Positions 54,980 through 63,533 of a stretch of 64,000 bases of DNA are shown piece by piece; positions within the stretch are counted from its first letter, which is position 1; each line of letters starts with the position of its first letter. The DNA lies in the NCBI GenBank assembly GCA_963817465.1, contig CAWFOP010000010.1, positions 248,001-312,000 on the forward strand, written 5' to 3'. Both the position numbers and the translations under genes were made by a program. The stretch comes from CAMPKL01 sp963817465. GTDB taxonomy: Bacteria > Acidobacteriota > Terriglobia > Bryobacterales > UBA6623. The notes beneath the pieces are model-generated. The model was not told the origin of the DNA, did not search any database, and saw only the letters and a program-made list of their open reading frames with translations.

Positions 54980-55732
54980 TTATTCATCCAGGCGCAACAG
55001 CCAGCGGACGGAGTTGCGGATGAGGCGCTGCATCATCGGATGATTCAGCGCTTCGGGAGTGTGCCCGGGAGCCAAGTAGACAAAGCGCCCGGAGCCGAAC
55101 TCCCGCCACCAGCCCGCCGGCGCAGATTTGTTCGCCTTGGAGATGTTGCGCAGCAGCAGATGCTCGCGGTCGCCGTAGTATTTCGACATGTGCTGCTCGT
55201 CAAAGGTGAGAAAGTCCTCTACGCCTTTCGTGATGGGGTGGTTATGGTCTTCAACGCGGACGGTGAACTCCTCCGGCGGCGGATGACCGCCGTAGTCGCC
55301 CCAAAACAGCTCGTAGTAGGGACCGCCCTCCGGGTAGATGCCGTGCGAGTTATGCAGCGCCAAGAAGGCTTTGCCGTTCTTGACGAAATCGTAGACCGCC
55401 TGCTGCTGCTCGTCGGTCATCCAGAGCGTGCGCTCCTCGACGTCGTAGCCGTTGGGCCAGATCATACCGTCCTTGAGGAAGATGAGCAGGTCGTACTTCT
55501 CCAGGTTCTTGGCCGTGAGCTGCGTGTGATCGGTCAAGAAAACCACGGGGATGTTCTCGCGAACCAGTGCTTGAATCAGGCCGTCGCGGATGTAGATGGG
55601 CGAGTGGTAGCGGTCGCCGATCAACGCCAGCGCCAGCGGGCGGTCGGCCGAGGCGTAGACGTCCGGATTCTGGGCCGGCGCGGCGAAGGCAGTCAGAAAC
55701 ATGAGGGCTAGGGCGATAAACAAGCGCGGCAT
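54980..55732 (-). CDS. exported ThuA-like domain protein
   Basis: A 250-residue protein with signal peptide (LFIALALMFLTAFAAPAQ) and a ThuA-like fold related to class I glutamine amidotransferases. Blocks are VVFLTDHTQLTAKNLEKYDL, LIFLKDGMIWPNG, FVKNGKAFLALHNSHGIYP, PITKGVEDFLTFDEQHMSKY and VYLAPGHTPEALNHPMMQRL. ThuA proteins occur in sugar catabolism clusters with Gfo/Idh oxidoreductases. ATG 55732 begins at the signal peptide; GTG 55750 is an alternative upstream. Confidence 0.85.
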   Translation of the reverse strand: MPRLFIALALMFLTAFAAPAQNPDVYASADRPLALALIGDRYHSPIYIRDGLIQALVRENIPVVFLTDHTQLTAKNLEKYDLLIFLKDGMIWPNGYDVEERTLWMTDEQQQAVYDFVKNGKAFLALHNSHGIYPEGGPYYELFWGDYGGHPPPEEFTVRVEDHNHPITKGVEDFLTFDEQHMSKYYGDREHLLLRNISKANKSAPAGWWREFGSGRFVYLAPGHTPEALNHPMMQRLIRNSVRWLLRLDE

Positions 55733-55800
55733 CGCCGGGCATGTTAGCACGTGGGCAGCAGGGACAAGGGACAGAGGCAGGGACGGACAAGTGCGGATTG

Positions 55801-57060
55801 TTAGCTTGCGTAGGGCAGAGTCGTTTCGGACTCAATGCGAAGCAGACGGTTGTACTTGGATAAGCGCTCGGAACGCGTGATCGAGCCTACCTTGATCTGA
55901 CCTGCCCCGGAGGCGACCGCGAGATCGGCGAGAAAGCTGTCTTCCGTTTCTCCGGAACGGGCGGAAATCACGGCTCCGAAACCCGCTTCACGGGCGCGGT
56001 CGATCACCTGGAACGTTTCGGTGATCGTGCCGATCTGATTCATCTTGACCAGGACGGCGTTGGCCGCTTGCTCTTGGATGCCGCGCTCGAGTCGTTTCGG
56101 ATTGGTGCAGAACAGGTCGTCGCCGACGAGCCGGCAATGGCCGCCGAGGCGTTCGGTGAGCAGGCGCCAGCCCTCCCAGTCGTCTTCCGCCAGCCCGTCT
56201 TCGATCGAGACGATGGGATAGCGGATGACCCAGTCGGCGAGCAGGTCGATCAATTCGGCGGCTTCGAGCTCGCGATCTTCCGAGGCGAGACGATAGCGGC
56301 CCTCGCGGTAGAAGTGGGTCGAAGCGACGTCGACGGCGATCGACACTTGCTCACCGGGGATGAAGCCGGCTGCCTCGATGGCCCGCATCATGTAGTCGAG
56401 GGCTTTCTCGTTGGAGGCGAGGCGGGGGCCGAGTCCGCCTTCGTCGGCGACGCCGGTGAGAACATAGCCGTCGGCTTCCAGCAACCTCTGCATGGCGCGG
56501 TGGATCGCGACAACGGCTTCGAGGGACTCCGAGAACGTGTCGAACCCGTCGGGCAGAGCCAAGAAATCCTGAAAATCAATTTGTCGTCCGGCGTGGAGGC
56601 CTCCGGACAGGATGTTCACCATCGGCACGGGGATCGAGGCCGCGCGAGAGCCTGCCAGGCTCTTCCAAAGCGGGACGCCGGCGACCGCGGCCGCGGCGCG
56701 CGCCGCGACGCCCGAGACGCCGAGAAGGGCGTTGCCGCCGAGTCGTGACTTGTCCGGGGAGGCGTCGAGCTCGATGAGCAGGCGATCCAGGCCCGCTTGG
56801 TCTTCGACAGGCCGCCCTTTGACGGCTGGAGCTATGACTTGTTCGATGTTGCGGCACGCTTGACGGACGGACTTGCCGCCGTAAGCGCCGCCGGGCCCGT
56901 CACGCAGCTCGAGCGCTTCGTGCCTCCCCGTGGAAGCTCCCGAGGGGACCTGAAAAGAAGCGCGCACGCCGCCGGAGAGCAACATCTCCACCTCGACGGT
57001 GGGGTTGCCCCGGGAATCCAGAATCTCGAGGGCGGAAAGTTCGGCGATGGTGGACGGCAT
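55801..57060 (-). CDS. enolase homologue with altered active-site residues
   Basis: A 419-residue enolase-fold protein. Retained: SRGNPTVEVEM, PSGASTGRHE, the metal ligands Asp244, Glu287 and Asp314 (IAVDVAS, SIEDGLAEDD, LVGDDLF), Glu207 (DEGG), Lys339 (LVKMNQIGT) and Lys390 (GQIK). Altered: the residue equivalent to yeast Glu168 is Asp165 (IDFQDFLALP instead of QEF), and the SHRSGETED loop histidine (yeast His373) is Ala367 (ISARSGETED). The usual SHADN-type loop reads SGGLHAGRQ. It may be a weak enolase or a different dehydratase. It lies directly after the phosphotransferase gene (five bases). ATG 57060 is the start. Confidence 0.85.
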   Translation of the reverse strand: MPSTIAELSALEILDSRGNPTVEVEMLLSGGVRASFQVPSGASTGRHEALELRDGPGGAYGGKSVRQACRNIEQVIAPAVKGRPVEDQAGLDRLLIELDASPDKSRLGGNALLGVSGVAARAAAAVAGVPLWKSLAGSRAASIPVPMVNILSGGLHAGRQIDFQDFLALPDGFDTFSESLEAVVAIHRAMQRLLEADGYVLTGVADEGGLGPRLASNEKALDYMMRAIEAAGFIPGEQVSIAVDVASTHFYREGRYRLASEDRELEAAELIDLLADWVIRYPIVSIEDGLAEDDWEGWRLLTERLGGHCRLVGDDLFCTNPKRLERGIQEQAANAVLVKMNQIGTITETFQVIDRAREAGFGAVISARSGETEDSFLADLAVASGAGQIKVGSITRSERLSKYNRLLRIESETTLPYAS

Positions 57061-57064
57061 GCTG

Positions 57065-58078
57065 TTATTCGAAGTCGCCGATGGTCGCCAACGCGTCGTC
57101 GAGCGTCGCGGGCCGGCCATGGATGAGTCGTTTGGCGGACGAGCGGATCTTGTCTTTGAGCGGCTCGTCGACGATGTATTCGGCGGGCGACTTGCCGTCG
57201 ATCCGCGCCAGGAGCAGGAACCCCAGGTGGCGCATGGCGGCGCGCTCGAACCAGGCCATGGCGCCCGGAGGCAGAACCGCCAAAGTCCAAGTCAACGCGG
57301 TACGCGCCAGGCGTGAGTAGGCGCCGGCGAGGTCCGGCCGCCGGAACGACTTGAGAACGAAGTGGTTCGTCAGAAAGGCGGCGTCGTAGCTGGGGTCGCC
57401 GAAGTGGGCGCATTCGTAGTCGATGAAAACGAGCCGGTCGCCGTTGACGACCATGTTCTTGGGGCTCCAGTCGCCGTGCGTGAGTGCGAGACCCGAGGCG
57501 GCGGTTTCGCCGATGAACTCTTCCAGCGCCGGCGCGATATCGGGATGTCGCCGCACGATGTGGCGGTAATAGGGGTCAGTGCGGAGCTGATCGAAGGCCT
57601 TGCGGTCCCCGAAGCGCACGGCGAATTCCCGCGAGCGCCAGCTGCCGCGAATCGTGAGTCCCAGCGCCAGACCCGCCTGCCGCGCGGCCGCCGTATCGAT
57701 CTCGCCGCGGAGGAGCTTGGTCTTCCACGACTCGGCGTCTAGCGGAAAAGCTTCCATGGCGTAGAGGAAATTCTCGTCGTCGCTCCACAGGATGCGCGGA
57801 ACGCATCCGGCCGGCAGCAGCTTGGCGGCTGCGAGCAGGGCGTCGCGCTCACGCCGAATGCGGCTGCGGTCCGCGAGCCATTCGTCCTGCACGCGCAGTC
57901 GCGGCAGCGCCTGCTTGACGACGAAACGCCGATCCCCGTCGGCGACGTAGAGAACCGTGTTGGAGACGCCGCCGGGCAGAGCGCGAACGGTCGCGGACTC
58001 GCTCAAGGGCTCCCCGCGGTCGGCGAGATAGGAGCGGGCGAGGGCGGCGTCGAGCTCGAGCGGCGGACGGGAGGTCAC
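57065..58078 (-). CDS. aminoglycoside phosphotransferase-fold kinase
   Basis: A 337-residue cytoplasmic kinase-fold protein of the APH/choline kinase type. The Brenner-type catalytic loop is THGDWSPKNMVV, and the metal aspartate is in VFIDYECAHFGDPSYD. An N-terminal lobe holds the ATP-binding VRALPGGVSNTVLYVADGD and Lys in RFVVKQALPRL. The start is GTG 58078, 11 bases after the mlaD stop; earlier frames overlap mlaD. The substrate is unknown, since relatives act on sugars, choline, homoserine or antibiotics. Its position between mlaD and the unusual enolase suggests one pathway. Confidence 0.8.
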   Translation of the reverse strand: MTSRPPLELDAALARSYLADRGEPLSESATVRALPGGVSNTVLYVADGDRRFVVKQALPRLRVQDEWLADRSRIRRERDALLAAAKLLPAGCVPRILWSDDENFLYAMEAFPLDAESWKTKLLRGEIDTAAARQAGLALGLTIRGSWRSREFAVRFGDRKAFDQLRTDPYYRHIVRRHPDIAPALEEFIGETAASGLALTHGDWSPKNMVVNGDRLVFIDYECAHFGDPSYDAAFLTNHFVLKSFRRPDLAGAYSRLARTALTWTLAVLPPGAMAWFERAAMRHLGFLLLARIDGKSPAEYIVDEPLKDKIRSSAKRLIHGRPATLDDALATIGDFE

Positions 58079-58089
58079 GGTCGCGAAGG

Positions 58090-59067
58090 CTATTGTCCGC
58101 CAGTCGGCGGCACTTGTCGATCCGGCTTGGCCTTGGTTCGAATCAAGCTCCAAGGGCGCTGCTTGAGCTCGTCGCTGAACTGCTCGAGATTTTCGGAGGT
58201 GGCGCGGAAGTTTTGGAGCGTCTCGTCGATGTTTACGCCGTTGACGGCGACGACGGAGCGGATGTCCTCGAGCATCCGTCGCGCTTCGACCAAAGTCGCC
58301 TCGAGCTCTTCGAGATCCTTCTTGATCGGCTCGCGAGTCTCATCGACGGTGCGATTGACGTTCGCGACGGTATCGTCGGCGGTTTGCGCGACCTTTCTCA
58401 GGTCGGTGACAGTCGCGTCGACGTGCTCGATCAGCTCGCTGATCTGCGAGGTGATGCGATCGAATTTGGGTCCTTGCTCCTCGACGAGCTGATTCGCATT
58501 GGCGAGCAGATCGTGGATGTTGCGCTGATTGTCCTCGCCGGTCAATTCCTGAAGATTGGCGGTGAGATCCCGCAGGTCGCCGATCAACAGTGAGATGTCG
58601 CCTTTGAGCTCGGTCATGAGCACGTTGGCGTTGTCGGTGACTTCCACGACCTTGGCGGTGATATCGCTGAAACTGATGGCTTCCTCGGAGGCGATGACGC
58701 CGCCGGGCGGGATGCGCGCCGCGGAGTTCTCGCCGGGCGTCACCTCGATGTAGTTATCGCCGAGGGCGCTGAGGCTGGAGATCTTCGCGATCGAGCGCTC
58801 GTTGACGGGAACGTCCTCGCGCATGTCGAGAATGATTTCGGTGGTGGTGGGGTCGTCCGCGGCGGACGAGATGCGGCGGACGACGCCTGCCTTGCGGCCG
58901 CCGTAGCGCACCAGATCGCCGGTTTCCACTCCTCCGGCGAACTTGAAGTAGGTGCGGTACTCGACTTTCGTCCCGCCGAGCTGGATCGTAGCGACGGAAA
59001 GAAACGTGCCGACGAAAATCGTCATCGCGGCGATAACCAGAACTCCGACTTTGGCTTCGTTGGACAT
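58090..59067 (-). CDS. mlaD: MlaD/MCE-domain lipid-transport protein
   Basis: A 325-residue protein with an N-terminal membrane anchor (AKVGVLVIAAMTIFVGTFL), one MCE domain (FKFAGGVETGDLVRYGGRKA, GDNYIEVTPGENSAARIPPG) and a long helical, coiled-coil C-terminal part (about 150-300; DLRDLTANLQELTGE, DLRKVAQTADDTVANV). Substrate-binding subunits of Mla-type ABC systems transfer phospholipids between membranes through such a hexameric ring. The long C-terminus is like those of Gram-negative MCE proteins with a needle-like extension. It is third of the mlaE-mlaF-mlaD order. Confidence 0.9.
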   Translation of the reverse strand: MSNEAKVGVLVIAAMTIFVGTFLSVATIQLGGTKVEYRTYFKFAGGVETGDLVRYGGRKAGVVRRISSAADDPTTTEIILDMREDVPVNERSIAKISSLSALGDNYIEVTPGENSAARIPPGGVIASEEAISFSDITAKVVEVTDNANVLMTELKGDISLLIGDLRDLTANLQELTGEDNQRNIHDLLANANQLVEEQGPKFDRITSQISELIEHVDATVTDLRKVAQTADDTVANVNRTVDETREPIKKDLEELEATLVEARRMLEDIRSVVAVNGVNIDETLQNFRATSENLEQFSDELKQRPWSLIRTKAKPDRQVPPTGGQ

Positions 59068-59103
59068 GCGGCGGCGGAAGCTTAGGATATCAGGGACGAG
59101 CGA

Positions 59104-59919
59104 CTAAAGACCGGTCAAATAGTGCGCGGTGGATTCGCTGTCCGCGTCGTCGGACCGGCGATCGAGAAACTGGCGGACGCGCGGGTTGTCGGTGTTCTTG
59201 ATCTCGTCGATCGTGCCGAGCGCGATGATCTTGCCCTTGTGCAGCATGCACATGCGATCGGCGATGAGGAACGCGCTCGCCATCTCGTGCGTGACGATGA
59301 CCATCGTGATCTTGAAGGCCTGCTTGAGATGCAGAATGAGCTCGTCGATGCCCGCGCCGATGATGGGATCGAGGCCGGCCGAGGGCTCGTCGAAGACCAG
59401 GATTTCGGGATCCATGGCGAGTGCGCGGGCCACCGAAGCGCGCTTGCGCATACCGCCGGAAAGCTGCGAGGGAAGCAAGTCTTCGACGCCGGCGAGCCCG
59501 ACCTGGCCGAGCTTCATCTGGGTCATCAGCTTGATGGTCGGCTCGGCCAGTTTGGTATGTTCGCGCAACGGCAAGGCGACGTTGTCGCCCACGGTCATCG
59601 AGTTGAACATCGCCGCCGACTGGAACGAGACCCCCATGATGCGCCGGATCGCCTGCAGCTCCTCGTCAGGGCACGTCGCGACGTCGACTCCCTTGATGAA
59701 GATGTGACCGCGATTGGGGCGGTTGAGCGCCATGATGTTGCGCAACAACGTCGTCTTGCCCGATCCCGAAGCGCCCAGGATGACCATCGTTTCGCCGGGG
59801 TGAATGTCGAGGTTCACGCCCTTGAGCACGTCGCGATCACCGAATTTCACCCAAACATCCTGAACGGAAATAATGGGGTCGGCGTCCGAGAGGGGCGCAA
59901 GTGTCGGTTGGTCTTTCAT
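59104..59919 (-). CDS. mlaF: MlaF-type ABC transporter ATPase
   Basis: A 271-residue ATPase subunit of a Mla-type retrograde phospholipid transporter. Walker A is ILGASGSGKTTLLRNIM (residues about 49-65), the signature is LSGGMRKRASVARALAMDPE, Walker B is LVFDEPSAGLDPI, and the switch His is in VIVTHEMAS. It starts immediately at the stop of mlaE (59920), so the genes are translationally coupled. Confidence 0.95.
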   Translation of the reverse strand: MKDQPTLAPLSDADPIISVQDVWVKFGDRDVLKGVNLDIHPGETMVILGASGSGKTTLLRNIMALNRPNRGHIFIKGVDVATCPDEELQAIRRIMGVSFQSAAMFNSMTVGDNVALPLREHTKLAEPTIKLMTQMKLGQVGLAGVEDLLPSQLSGGMRKRASVARALAMDPEILVFDEPSAGLDPIIGAGIDELILHLKQAFKITMVIVTHEMASAFLIADRMCMLHKGKIIALGTIDEIKNTDNPRVRQFLDRRSDDADSESTAHYLTGL

Positions 59920-60717
59920 CTAGGGCCAGAAGAAGTAGAAGAAAGCGGTAAACAGCAAGTCGGCCAGCACGACGAGAAAGATCGATTTCACCACGGCGGC
60001 GGTGGTGGAACGCCCCACGCCGACCGGCCCGCCCTTGACGTTAAAGCCTTCAAAACAGCCGACGTGCACGATGATCGTGCCGAAAGCGATGGCCTTGATC
60101 AGACTCGTGACGATGTCGCGCATCTCGAGGATGTCGAGCGTGGCGCGCAGGTAAACGCCAAGCGACATATCGAGCGTGAAGTAGGTGAACACGCCGCCGG
60201 CGATGATGCCCGAGGAGACGGCGGCGATGACCAGGCAGGGCATCATCACCATCATGGCGGCGTACTTGGGGACCAGCAGGAACTCGACCGGATCGAGCGC
60301 CATCGTCCGCAGCGCGTCGACCTCCTCAGTCACCACCATGGTGCCGATTTCAGCCGAAAAGCTCGACCCGGAGCGGCCGATGACGACGATGGCGGTCATC
60401 AGCGGGCCGAGCTCGCGCGTCATGCTGGTGCCGACCAAGTTGATCACAAACTGTAAGGCGCCGAACCGCCGCAGCTCGGCGCCGCCTTGGAAGGCCATGA
60501 TCAACCCGGTGGCGCCGGCGATCATGCACACGACCGGCAGCGCGTCGAAGCCCACGACCGCCATTTGCTCGATGGTCGACTTCCAGCGCAGGCGGCTGCC
60601 CGTGAAAGGATTCGCACGCCAAGAGCGCGATAACGCCCGCCAGAATTGGATCGACAGGCCGCCGACGTATTCGGTTTTTTCGATCGCCGAGCGGCCGACG
60701 TTTTCGAAGACGTTCAT
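59920..60717 (-). CDS. mlaE: MlaE-type ABC transporter permease
   Basis: A 265-residue integral membrane permease of the MlaE/Ttg2B family, with five to six helices (VCMIAGATGLIMAFQGGAEL, MTAIVVIGRSGSSFSAEIGT, MVMMPCLVIAAVSSGIIAGG). Family residues EIGTMVVTEEVDALRTMAL and STTAAVVKSIFLVVLADLLF are present. Encoded directly before mlaF with no gap. Located in the inner membrane. Confidence 0.95.
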   Translation of the reverse strand: MNVFENVGRSAIEKTEYVGGLSIQFWRALSRSWRANPFTGSRLRWKSTIEQMAVVGFDALPVVCMIAGATGLIMAFQGGAELRRFGALQFVINLVGTSMTRELGPLMTAIVVIGRSGSSFSAEIGTMVVTEEVDALRTMALDPVEFLLVPKYAAMMVMMPCLVIAAVSSGIIAGGVFTYFTLDMSLGVYLRATLDILEMRDIVTSLIKAIAFGTIIVHVGCFEGFNVKGGPVGVGRSTTAAVVKSIFLVVLADLLFTAFFYFFWP

Positions 60718-60732
60718 GGGTCCCGGGGGTCC

Positions 60733-61062
60733 CTAGACAGCGGCCTCATCGACGCTTCCGGCGATTTCAAAGACGCCCAACAAACGGGTGAGCTCGAGGA
60801 CGTGGCGGGGGGCCTCGTTGAGTCCGGCGAGCACGAAGCGGGCGTTTTTCTTCTTGGCTTCCTGCAGGCCTTCGACGAGGGAGGCGATGCCGGAGCTGTC
60901 AATGTAATGCACTTGCTGCAAGTCGACGATCACGATGTCCTGGTCGCGTTTGCGGAACAAGTCGAGGACGGTTTCGCGAAGCTTGGGCGACGTGTAGAGG
61001 TCGATGTCTCCGGAGACCTCGATGACGGAGCGGTTGCCCTCGCGCTTGACGTTGATATCCAT
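60733..61062 (-). CDS. STAS-domain protein (anti-sigma factor antagonist/MlaB-like)
   Basis: A 109-residue STAS protein. The phosphorylatable serine lies in the classical VHYIDSSGIASLVEGLQEAK motif, and the fold continues with FVLAGLNEAPRHVLELTRL. In Mla systems a STAS protein (MlaB) binds the permease-ATPase. In sigma regulation a STAS protein is the target of an RsbW-type kinase. Here it lies between both kinds of gene, 15 bases before mlaE and 7 bases after RsbW, so it may do both. Cytoplasmic. Confidence 0.9.
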   Translation of the reverse strand: MDINVKREGNRSVIEVSGDIDLYTSPKLRETVLDLFRKRDQDIVIVDLQQVHYIDSSGIASLVEGLQEAKKKNARFVLAGLNEAPRHVLELTRLLGVFEIAGSVDEAAV

Positions 61063-61069
61063 GACTAAT

Positions 61070-61489
61070 TCAGGCGCTCTTGGTCTGCTTCAGCCGTTTC
61101 CGCATCCGCATGACGTTGGCGCTGCCTTCCCGACAATAATCGATTTCGTCCATGATCGCGCGCATCAGATACAGACCGCGACCGCCCACCCGCAATTCCT
61201 CCGGAGCAAGATCCGGCGCAGTCCCCAACTCGAACGGCTCGCCTTCGTCGCGGATTTCGACTTCCAGACCGTCCTCGAAAGTATTGCACCGCACGACAAA
61301 CTGGTGTTCAAAGCTGCCCTTATAGGCGTGTTTGATGACATTGCCAACCGCCTCGCCGACGGCCAGAGTAATGGCTTGGCTGTCGTGCGAATCAAAGCCC
61401 GTCTGTCGTGCGAATTCGAGAACCGCCTGGCGGATGAGCCTGAGCCACCTGGGGTGGCTCGTGATCGTGATCTCCACTTGGTCGGCCAT
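61070..61489 (-). CDS. RsbW/SpoIIAB-type serine kinase (anti-sigma factor)
   Basis: A 139-residue histidine-kinase-type ATPase of the anti-sigma factor family that phosphorylates STAS partners. The N box is LAVGEAVGNVIKHAY, the G1 box RDEGEPFELG and the G2 box VGGRGLYLMRAIMDEI. ATG 61489 starts the conserved MADQVEITI; TTG 61516 upstream is less likely. It is the first gene of the operon including STAS and mlaEFD. Confidence 0.92.
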   Translation of the reverse strand: MADQVEITITSHPRWLRLIRQAVLEFARQTGFDSHDSQAITLAVGEAVGNVIKHAYKGSFEHQFVVRCNTFEDGLEVEIRDEGEPFELGTAPDLAPEELRVGGRGLYLMRAIMDEIDYCREGSANVMRMRKRLKQTKSA

Positions 61490-61590
61490 GAACCCGGCTT
61501 CGATCCCACCCGCCAAAGGCGATCGGCGGCCATTGACAAGCCGGAATTATATCACGCGTGGGTCGATTGTTCGCCGCTCGGGACTCGACG

Positions 61591-62913
61591 TTAGACCGCC
61601 GGCGGTTCGTAGACGACCTCTTCCTTTTTGGGGTCGAAGAACAGCACCTTGTTCTCCCGGAAACTATCCACGCCCATCGAGATCACGACCTGCGCGTGAT
61701 AGCCGGTGTCGGCGTCGAGGTGCGGCTTCTCGCGCGTCCGAATGCACTCGAAGAAGTTCGCCATATGAGCGTCGACCGGCGTGTCGGCGACGGGAATCTG
61801 CATCGACTGGTAGCCGTACTTCTTGACGAACTCGTCGCGGTAGATCTCCTCCGAGTTGACCGTGATGTGGTCGGTTTGGCCTTCGAAACGGCCGTGGTCG
61901 ACCACGACGATCGTCCCCTTTTGTCCACGAATCAGGCCCGGGATGTGGGTCGAGTTCGCCATGGAGGAGCTGAGCACGAGCGAGTGGCCCTTGGCGAAGT
62001 CCGCCAAAAGATTAAACGTGTCCGGGACCTCGCGATCCGGGAACGCCCAAATGCCGCCCGACGAGGTCACGCGATAGGGAAACTGGGGCTCGCCCCAGCA
62101 AATCTGAAGCGGAGCGACGACGTGGTAGAACAGGTCGGTCGCGATGCCTCCGGAATAGTCCCAAAACTTGCGGAAACGGAAATAGCGCTGCGGATCGAAG
62201 TCGCGCTTCTCGGCGGGCCCCAGCCACATGTCCCAGTCGATGTAGTCGACGCCCTTGCCGCCGGGTCCGGCGTTGGATTCGATAGCCCAGCCGCCGCCGT
62301 TGTTCCGTTCGGGCGTCGAGTTCCACTCTCCGGCGAGCGAGTTCCGGTGGTAGGAGCCCTGCGAGGAGATGAGCTTGCCGATCATGCCGTCGGCGAGAGC
62401 CTTGCGGGCCTTCCACCAAATGTCTTGCGATGTCGTCTGGGAGCCCACCTGCAGGACGCGGCCGGTCTCCTTCACGACGCGGACGACTTCCTTCGCCTCG
62501 GCGATGGTATGCGTCATCGGCTTTTCGAGGTAGACGTCCTTGCCGGCGCGCATCGCCTCGATCGCGATCTGGGCGTGCCAGTGATCCGGAGTCGCGACGA
62601 TGACGGCGTCGACGTCGGGGCGATTGATGATTTCGCGGTAGTCGAGCGAGGCGACTTCCGCCTTCGACGCTTCTTGCGCCAAGCGTTTGCGTTTCTCGTA
62701 CACGTCGCAAACGGCGCGCACATGCAAGGGATAGCCGTTTTCGGCCATTTGCAGGTTGAGCCGCAGCAGGCTCGTCCCGCGGCCGCCCACGCCGATATGG
62801 GCGGTGTTGATCACGTCGCCGGATGACACCTTTCGCTGCGGTGCGGCGGCCAGGGGAGCCGCCAGAAGTCCGGCGCTCACGCCCAGAAATACCCTACGGT
62901 TGACGGTCTTCAT
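61591..62913 (-). CDS. Tat-leader Gfo/Idh/MocA-family oxidoreductase
   Basis: A 440-residue NAD(P)-dependent dehydrogenase with a twin-arginine-like leader (VNRRVFLGVSAGLLAAPLAA). The Rossmann motif is HIGVGGRGTSLLRLNLQM, and the family EKP motif is in AGKDVYLEKPMTHTIAEA. The DH(W/H) motif follows in VIVATPDHWHAQIAIEAM. Bacteroidetes and acidobacteria use such exported members to oxidise glycosides or sugar acids. ATG 62913 follows GGAG. It is transcribed leftward away from the response regulators. Confidence 0.92.
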   Translation of the reverse strand: MKTVNRRVFLGVSAGLLAAPLAAAPQRKVSSGDVINTAHIGVGGRGTSLLRLNLQMAENGYPLHVRAVCDVYEKRKRLAQEASKAEVASLDYREIINRPDVDAVIVATPDHWHAQIAIEAMRAGKDVYLEKPMTHTIAEAKEVVRVVKETGRVLQVGSQTTSQDIWWKARKALADGMIGKLISSQGSYHRNSLAGEWNSTPERNNGGGWAIESNAGPGGKGVDYIDWDMWLGPAEKRDFDPQRYFRFRKFWDYSGGIATDLFYHVVAPLQICWGEPQFPYRVTSSGGIWAFPDREVPDTFNLLADFAKGHSLVLSSSMANSTHIPGLIRGQKGTIVVVDHGRFEGQTDHITVNSEEIYRDEFVKKYGYQSMQIPVADTPVDAHMANFFECIRTREKPHLDADTGYHAQVVISMGVDSFRENKVLFFDPKKEEVVYEPPAV

Positions 62914-62984
62914 CGTCAAAATCTCCGCAGGCTATCGTACCAGGCTTACGACGCGAAAAAACGCTCAAATCGGTTTCGGTGCGA

Positions 62985-63377
62985 TCAGATTTCGTCGCTG
63001 AGCCCACTCGAGATGAAACACTCACCGTGAATCGCCGCCCGGACCGCCGGTTTGAGATCGAACGGAGCGCGAGCCTTGATCACGTAACCGCTGGCTCCGA
63101 CGAGCAAGGCTTGGCGCACCAAAGTTGGGTCGGCGTGGGCCGTGAAGAAAACGGTTGCGGACGGAGTCACATCGCGGTTGATCCTGCGGATGGCTTCGAT
63201 GCCGCTGACGTCGGGCATGGAAATGTCAGCCACAATGACGTCCGGCCGCAGCCTGCGCGCCGCGTCGATCAGGGATGCGCCGGTGCTGACCGTCTGGACG
63301 ACTGCGAATTCAGGTTCCAGGATGCGTCGGACAACATCGTGCACGCGAGGTCGGTCGTCTGCTACTAGGACAGTCAT
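62985..63377 (-). CDS. single-domain response regulator (CheY-like)
   Basis: A 130-residue receiver domain alone. The phospho-accepting aspartate is in DVIVADISMPDVSGIEAI. The acidic pair is in VLVADDRPRVHDV, with Thr/Ser in VFFTAHADP and Lys in GYVIKARAPFDL. There is no output domain. ATG 63377 has a good GGAG ribosome site, unlike ATG 63392. Its partner histidine kinase is not visible. A LuxR-type regulator starts on its right, outside the window. Confidence 0.88.
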   Translation of the reverse strand: MTVLVADDRPRVHDVVRRILEPEFAVVQTVSTGASLIDAARRLRPDVIVADISMPDVSGIEAIRRINRDVTPSATVFFTAHADPTLVRQALLVGASGYVIKARAPFDLKPAVRAAIHGECFISSGLSDEI

Positions 63378-63533
63378 CCTCTTCTCCGACATTGCGGTTT
63401 CCGCGAGCTACTCTCTATAGGTTCGACTCGCTGACCGACCCGGGTGGCTCTTCGTTACACGATGTTGCCAGCGACGAGCCTATGCCGGCAGTTGCTGCGC
63501 CGATCCAGCAAGTTCAAATCGGTTCGTCGTCGT

